A DNA stretch of 18,019 nt from JAGLCW01 sp964427915 (GTDB taxonomy: Bacteria; Caldisericota; Caldisericia; UBA6126), in NCBI GenBank assembly GCA_964427915.1, contig CAYRWA010000023.1, positions 1 to 18,019 on the forward strand, in the 5' to 3' direction. A program made the position numbers and the translations under genes. The notes under the pieces are model-generated. The model saw only the letters and a program-made list of their open reading frames with translations, ran no database searches and had not been told where the DNA came from. This document shows, in pieces, positions 14,331 through 18,019 of this stretch. How positions within the stretch are numbered: position 1 is the first letter of the stretch; every line of letters starts with the position of its first letter.

Positions 14331-15090
14331 GTTTTCTCAATAGGCTATCAATGGATTGGTTCATTTCGGCTCTTATTTTTTTCAATCGCTGGATGTCATT
14401 TTTTGATAGAGAATTGGATTGTATGAGTTCTGGTTTCAATAGAAGTGTCCATCGAAGAGATTCGAGCTTTCTCCATTCTTCTATTTTTTTGTGATGACCT
14501 GAAAGCAATACTTCCGGTATTGTTGTTTTGTCATAGGTGGAAGGCCGAGTGAAATTTGGGTGTTCCAATCGCTGCTTATCTTCGAAACTTTCTTTTTGTG
14601 TTGATTCTTGATTCCCCAAAACTCCTTTGACAAAACGTATAACAGCGTCTGTGATCACGATAGAAGAGATTTCTCCGCCTCCTAAAACGTAATCGCCTAT
14701 TGAAATGGGCATGTCAATATATTGGAAAATTCTATCATCAATGCCTTCGTAGTGCCCACATAAAAACACCAAATTCTCATAGGAACTAAGGTGATGAACA
14801 ACTTCTTGCGTGAGAAGTTTCCCCTTTGGTGTAGGAAGGATAACAAGGGAGTTGGGTTGCCGGCAGTCTTGGATTGCCTTGACAATAGGATCTAGCTTCA
14901 TGACCATTCCAGGACCGCCACCAAAAGGAGTATCATCGGTTGTACGATGAAGATCTTGGGTGTAATCACGAAGATTTAAAGTTTGATAGGAAATACATCC
15001 CTTCGAAACAGCTTTCCCCGGAAGACTGTACTCAAAATAAGCATCTAGTATTCCGGGGAACGTTGTTACATAAGTCAGCTTTGTATTCAC
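14323..15090 (-). CDS. trmD: tRNA (guanine-N1-)-methyltransferase TrmD
   Basis: A 255-residue SPOUT enzyme that methylates G37 of tRNAs read as XGG anticodon neighbours, preventing frameshifts. Family motifs: the FPGILDAYF start (residues 11-19), RDYTQDLHRTTDDTPFGGGP (41-60) then GMVMK, the CGHYEGIDDR loop (111-120), ISIGDYVLGGGE (129-140) and GVLGNQESTQKESFED (156-171), where the Asp after SFE matches the catalytic Asp of the family. LEHPNFTRP follows. The length is normal. It lies 15 bases downstream of ylqD. Most relatives have rimM directly upstream; here it is absent. Confidence 0.96.
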   Translation of the reverse strand: MNTKLTYVTTFPGILDAYFEYSLPGKAVSKGCISYQTLNLRDYTQDLHRTTDDTPFGGGPGMVMKLDPIVKAIQDCRQPNSLVILPTPKGKLLTQEVVHHLSSYENLVFLCGHYEGIDDRIFQYIDMPISIGDYVLGGGEISSIVITDAVIRFVKGVLGNQESTQKESFEDKQRLEHPNFTRPSTYDKTTIPEVLLSGHHKKIEEWRKLESLRWTLLLKPELIQSNSLSKNDIQRLKKIRAEMNQSIDSLLRKHE

Positions 15091-15105
15091 ACAGGTGTGG
15101 TTTTC

Positions 15106-15519
15106 TTATTCTTTGATGGAAATAACAATCCCATCTCGAATTGTAATGTCACCAGGGCTCAATTTTTCAAAAAGGTTGTCTCCTTCTTGAATATCAACAA
15201 AACTGTCTAATTGAGTGTAAGGATAAATAGAACCTTCTTTTAGAGTTTCCATTTCCTTGAGTTTTTCATCAATCTCTTTCATCCCCGCTTCTTGCTGTTG
15301 ACGGTCATGAGCAAGTTTTGATCTGGCAGAAGTAAGCTCATTTTGATTAAAACCACCTCCAACATTAAGGAGGAGTCGGCTTTCTTCTGTTTTAATTTTT
15401 TCAACATTGTCAGCCATTTCTTTTCGCAGAGACTCAAGCTGTGCCTTAAAGCCAGTTTTAAAGCCTTCTGTTACAATCGCTTTGACAATAATTTTGCGTG
15501 GGATTGTGATAGTGCTCAT
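15106..15519 (-). CDS. ylqD: YlqD family protein
   Basis: A 137-residue protein of the YlqD family (PF11068), found in Bacillota between khpA and rimM-trmD. The N-terminus TITIPRKIIVKAIVTEGFKT is followed by a long charged coiled coil (about residues 25-92) and a C-terminal domain with LKEGSIYPYTQLDSFVDIQE and a GDITIRDGIVISIKE end, matching the IVIKDGIV-type end of YlqD. Function is unknown; the context implies a link to ribosome or tRNA maturation. It starts one base after the khpA stop codon and has only a weak AAGAGA ribosome binding site. Confidence 0.82.
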   Translation of the reverse strand: MSTITIPRKIIVKAIVTEGFKTGFKAQLESLRKEMADNVEKIKTEESRLLLNVGGGFNQNELTSARSKLAHDRQQQEAGMKEIDEKLKEMETLKEGSIYPYTQLDSFVDIQEGDNLFEKLSPGDITIRDGIVISIKE

Positions 15520-15520
15520 A

Positions 15521-15760
15521 CTAATCTCTTACGGGATTGATAATTGCATTTTTTCCAGTTTTAGCAGCTGCAGCTCGGATTAAGAGGCGGATAGCATTGA
15601 TATTTTTACCATTCTTTCCGATAAGTTTTCCTTTATCGGATTCATCTACTTTAATCTCATAGGCAACGGTTTCTTCAAGGTCTTCACCAGATTCTCTTAC
15701 GACTACGGCTTCTGGGTTGTCAACTAAGGTTTTGACGATTTCTTCAATTAATGCTTTCAT
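15521..15760 (-). CDS. khpA: KhpA, KH-domain RNA-binding protein
   Basis: A 79-residue single KH domain of the KhpA (YlqC) family, an RNA-binding protein that pairs with KhpB/EloR in many Gram-positive bacteria. The GxxG loop is IGKNGKNI, Gly48-Gly51, and the C-terminal helix IRAAAAKTGKNA is typical. Its ATG overlaps the rpsP TGA as ATGA (15757-15760), a common arrangement. Confidence 0.93.
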   Translation of the reverse strand: MKALIEEIVKTLVDNPEAVVVRESGEDLEETVAYEIKVDESDKGKLIGKNGKNINAIRLLIRAAAAKTGKNAIINPVRD

Positions 15761-16044
15761 TGGTTTTCCTCCTTGTTAAGTTTTGAGTCAATGAATTTGT
15801 TCCAAATTTTGGTGTGTTTTAGTAGTGCCAATGTTTTGTCGGTTGGTTGAGCACCTTTTTTCAACCAATCGATCGTTTTTGCTTCATCTATTTGTACTTT
15901 GTTGTTGGCATCTTTCTCTAGTGGTTGATAGGTGCCGAGTAAATCAATGTACCTACTGACGGGGCTTTTACGTGAATCTTGGACTACAATACGGAAACAA
16001 GGTTTATGGGGTGCTCCGAGTCTTTTTAGTTTAATTTTTACCAC
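15757..16044 (-). CDS. rpsP: 30S ribosomal protein S16
   Basis: S16 of the small ribosomal subunit; 95 residues with the start I prefer. The N-terminus VKIKLKRLGAPHKPCFRIVV and the stretch SRYIDLLGTYQP are diagnostic. The start is a GTG at 16044: the ribosome binding site GAGGAG lies eight bases before it and the protein then begins (M)VKIKLKR, as in other S16. A TTG two codons earlier is only two bases from the same site and is unlikely. A strong promoter just upstream makes rpsP the probable first gene of its own transcript. Confidence 0.95.
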   Translation of the reverse strand: MVKIKLKRLGAPHKPCFRIVVQDSRKSPVSRYIDLLGTYQPLEKDANNKVQIDEAKTIDWLKKGAQPTDKTLALLKHTKIWNKFIDSKLNKEENQ

Positions 16045-16088
16045 TAACAAATCTCCTCTCGAACGGATTAAAATATCAAGCTACGAAA

Positions 16089-16116
16089 TTTATAAAAAAA
16101 AAGTGCCTAAAGTCAA
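16089..16116 (-). promoter_or_regulatory. promoter of the rpsP-khpA-ylqD-trmD operon
   Basis: On the minus strand TTGACT (16116-16111), a 16-base spacer containing a T-tract, and TATAAA (16094-16089) form a near-consensus promoter. The predicted leader to the rpsP GTG is about 38 bases with GAGGAG as ribosome binding site. The promoter begins five bases after the stop of the preceding secreted-protein gene. Confidence 0.65.
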
Positions 16117-16121
16117 ATCAT

Positions 16122-16910
16122 TTAATATTTAGAACCCGTCTTAATGTATAGTTTTTCTTCTTTTTCAAACCTCAACTCCGTATGCTTTTCACAGGCATCT
16201 GTAATAAAGGTGTCCAGAATAGGGAGTGTTTTTTCTTGGTTTATTTGCAAAGAATCAAACATTACTGTGCCTCTAGGCATTACATCACAATCCATAATAG
16301 GACCGAAATACTCAACAAAATACGCGGACCAATTGTAAAAAGAATCCCATGTAGGATTTGTTATCAAATCCCCAATATGGAACCACTGGGCTGTATCAAC
16401 CTCTTCTACTGATAGATTCCACCGCAATCCCTCCGGTGTAGAATTGGATACATTCTTGGATAGATGAAATCGATATGTCATACCGTTATTCCAATCATAT
16501 GGAAGAACGCAAGAAAGACCATTTCCAGGTTCAATGCTTTTACTTATGTAACCTTCGGGATGACTTTCAGCAGAAAGTGCATCACAAATCGTAAACACAA
16601 ATCCATTTCCTCCCAAACCCATACAAGAGCTTGTCATGCCGGCCCATCCGATATTGCCATTGGCAAAAACAAACTGAATTCCCCAGTAGTACTCTGTAAC
16701 TTGGTGTTTTGGGCAGTTTACTTTCATAGTAGATGTGAGAGATTCTACTGTTTCGTCGCTAGATCCCCAGTCTTGAAAGGCATACACCATACGACCAGGA
16801 ACGAACATCTCATAATGACTGAATGATTGTTCACTATGAGATGGGATTCCTAAACACGCAATAAGAAGGACGGTCGTCACAACAACCAACCACTTGGTTG
16901 TTATTGGCAT
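16122..16910 (-). CDS. secreted protein, DUF3472-like
   Basis: A 262-residue exported protein with an N-terminal hydrophobic segment (residues 6-20) and likely cleavage near residue 26. The mature part resembles DUF3472-type domains: YYWGIQFVFANGNIGWAGMT (74-93), then NGFVFTICDAL, GNGLSCVLPYDWNNGMTYRF (about 128-147), a tryptophan-rich VEEVDTAQWFHIGDL, and YFVEYFGP. It has several Cys that could form disulfides outside the cell. No enzyme motif is visible. The ATG at 16910 lies 10 bases inside the enolase 3' end, without a good ribosome binding site. An unlinked-looking function between enolase and rpsP suggests read-through from the enolase transcript or a recent insertion. Family call is by resemblance only. 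Confidence 0.6.
   Translation of the reverse strand: MPITTKWLVVVTTVLLIACLGIPSHSEQSFSHYEMFVPGRMVYAFQDWGSSDETVESLTSTMKVNCPKHQVTEYYWGIQFVFANGNIGWAGMTSSCMGLGGNGFVFTICDALSAESHPEGYISKSIEPGNGLSCVLPYDWNNGMTYRFHLSKNVSNSTPEGLRWNLSVEEVDTAQWFHIGDLITNPTWDSFYNWSAYFVEYFGPIMDCDVMPRGTVMFDSLQINQEKTLPILDTFITDACEKHTELRFEKEEKLYIKTGSKY
16881..16902 (-). other. perfect 9-base hairpin at the enolase stop
   Basis: On the minus strand AACAACCAA (16902-16894) and TTGGTTGTT (16889-16881) pair perfectly around a GTGG loop. The hairpin overlaps the enolase stop codon and codons 3-10 of the secreted-protein gene. No U-tract follows, so it is not a standard terminator; it could slow or gate translation of the second gene. 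It may also be chance within coding sequence. Confidence 0.4.
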
Positions 16911-18019
16911 GAAGGCGTCCAGATGTTTCCATAAGTACTAAATGGTGCAAGCTCTTCTTCAATTCGCAGGAGTTGATTGTATTTAGCAGTTCTTTCACTT
17001 CGGCAAGGAGCTCCTGTTTTAATCAAGCCACCACCAAGTGCAACGGCGAGATCTGCAATAAAAGTGTCCTCTGTTTCGCCCGATCGGTGGGATATCACAT
17101 ACCCGTAGGAATTTTTTTGAGCAAATTTTACCGTTTGTAAGGTTTCCGTTAAAGTACCAATCTGGTTTACTTTTACAAGAATACCATTTGCAATACCTTT
17201 AATGGAACGCTCTTTAAAGATTTTTAAATTGGTAACAAATACATCGTCTCCAATAATCCGGAGCTTGTTCTTGTTGGTTTTTGAAAAAGCAATCCAACCA
17301 GCTTCATCATCTTCTTCAAAAGGATCTTCAATAGAATAAATAGGGTACGTTTCTGTTATGTGTTGATAATAGGCACCCAATTCTTCCGAATTCATTGGTT
17401 TTTCTCCATGAAGATGATACATTTTGTCTTTGTAATAGCTGTCCGCAGCGCAATCAAGTGCTATGGAAATCTGTTCTTTGGGCTGATATCCTGCCTTTTC
17501 AATCGCTTTCACAAGCATATCCAATGCAGCAGTATTGGATTCTAAGTTAGGAGCAAATCCACCTTCGTCACCTACACCCGTGGATAAATTCTGTTCTTGA
17601 AGGATCTTTTTTAATGTGTAGTAAGTTTCACATCCTGCTTGAAGGGACTCTTTAAATGAGGAAAAACCATGGGGCACAATCATGAATTCTTGAATATCGA
17701 TGGAGTTATCAGCGTGTTTACCTCCATTGATAATATTCATCATGGGGATGGGCATTGTGTTGGCCTGAGCTCCACCTAAATATCTGTACAAAGGGATGTT
17801 TAGCAACATGGAAGCAGCTCTAGCTGTGGCCAAAGAAACAGCAAGAATTGCATTGGCACCCAATCGGGCTTTATTGGCAGTTCCATCTAGTTCTAGCAAA
17901 ATAGAATCAATGACATGTTGATGCAAAACGCTGTAACCAATCAATTCAGATTCAATAATATTGGTAATATTATCGACGGCTGTTTTTACTCCTTTTCCGT
18001 GATAACGTTGCATTGAAAT
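16901..18019 (-). CDS. eno: enolase, 5' end beyond the window
   Basis: Phosphopyruvate hydratase of glycolysis, converting 2-phosphoglycerate to phosphoenolpyruvate in the cytosol. About 372 residues are visible; the frame stays open to the right edge, and the usual 55-60 N-terminal residues with the first substrate loop are missing. Seen in order: NAILAVSLATARAAS, GVGDEGGFAPNL, the metal-binding Asp in ALDCAADSYY, Glu in YSIEDPFEEDD and Asp in IIGDDVFVTN, the catalytic Lys in LVKVNQIGTLTET, and SHRSGETEDTFIADLAVALG with the GAPCRSERTAKYNQLLRIEE end. All expected catalytic positions within the visible part are present. The stop overlaps the next gene by 10 bases. Confidence 0.97.
   Translation of the reverse strand: MSMQRYHGKGVKTAVDNITNIIESELIGYSVLHQHVIDSILLELDGTANKARLGANAILAVSLATARAASMLLNIPLYRYLGGAQANTMPIPMMNIINGGKHADNSIDIQEFMIVPHGFSSFKESLQAGCETYYTLKKILQEQNLSTGVGDEGGFAPNLESNTAALDMLVKAIEKAGYQPKEQISIALDCAADSYYKDKMYHLHGEKPMNSEELGAYYQHITETYPIYSIEDPFEEDDEAGWIAFSKTNKNKLRIIGDDVFVTNLKIFKERSIKGIANGILVKVNQIGTLTETLQTVKFAQKNSYGYVISHRSGETEDTFIADLAVALGGGLIKTGAPCRSERTAKYNQLLRIEEELAPFSTYGNIWTPSCQ

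Overview
The window is 18 kb of A/T-rich bacterial chromosome (by eye about 40% G+C). It carries 20 complete protein genes and one cut by the right edge. I see no rRNA, tRNA, CRISPR array, transposase, integrase or phage gene. Strong AGGAGG-type ribosome binding sites, a YlqD-family gene beside khpA and rpsP, and a heterodimeric BmrC/BmrD-type ABC exporter point to Bacillota or a related deep-branching anaerobic lineage. The second SPOUT methyltransferase next to trmD is a Thermotoga-like trait. I cannot name a genus.

Layout. 1-238: A/T-rich leader with an extended -10 promoter ending at the rarD start. 239-2324 (+): RarD-type EamA transporter, then a Flp-pilin-like protein with a beta-helix-like body, closed by a bidirectional terminator. 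2399-3622 (-): DUF1015 protein. 3798-4052 (+): small coiled-coil protein. 4084-7618 (-): two overlapping ABC exporter half-transporter genes. 7676-9369 (-): SagB-type nitroreductase followed by a second EamA transporter. 9514-10868 (+): DJ-1/PfpI protein and a secreted C39-peptidase-like protein, divergent from the nitroreductase pair. 10898-11335 (-): small protein with PH-like character. 11410-13747 (+): a three-gene chain in which each junction is an ATGA stop/start overlap: a 39-residue one-helix membrane peptide, a TrkH potassium channel subunit, and a membrane-anchored OB-fold-like exported protein. 13758-18019 (-): translation and housekeeping block, read in transcription order as enolase (5' end outside), a secreted DUF3472-like protein, rpsP, khpA, ylqD, trmD and a SPOUT RNA methyltransferase.

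How the genes work together. The right-hand block is the familiar rpsP-khpA-ylqD-trmD neighbourhood, but rimM is missing from between ylqD and trmD and rplS does not follow. A good promoter (TTGACT-16-TATAAA) lies just upstream of rpsP. The ABC pair shows the asymmetric ATP-site pattern of heterodimeric exporters. The trkH chain is the best candidate for something undescribed: the small peptide and the OB-like protein are translationally coupled to the channel gene, and no trkA lies in the window.

A second recurring signal is promoters whose -10 box lies about 7-9 bases before a well-supported start codon with no ribosome binding site. This is clear for the first ABC gene and rarD, and weaker for the 39-residue peptide. 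It suggests leaderless mRNAs mixed with ordinary Shine-Dalgarno genes.
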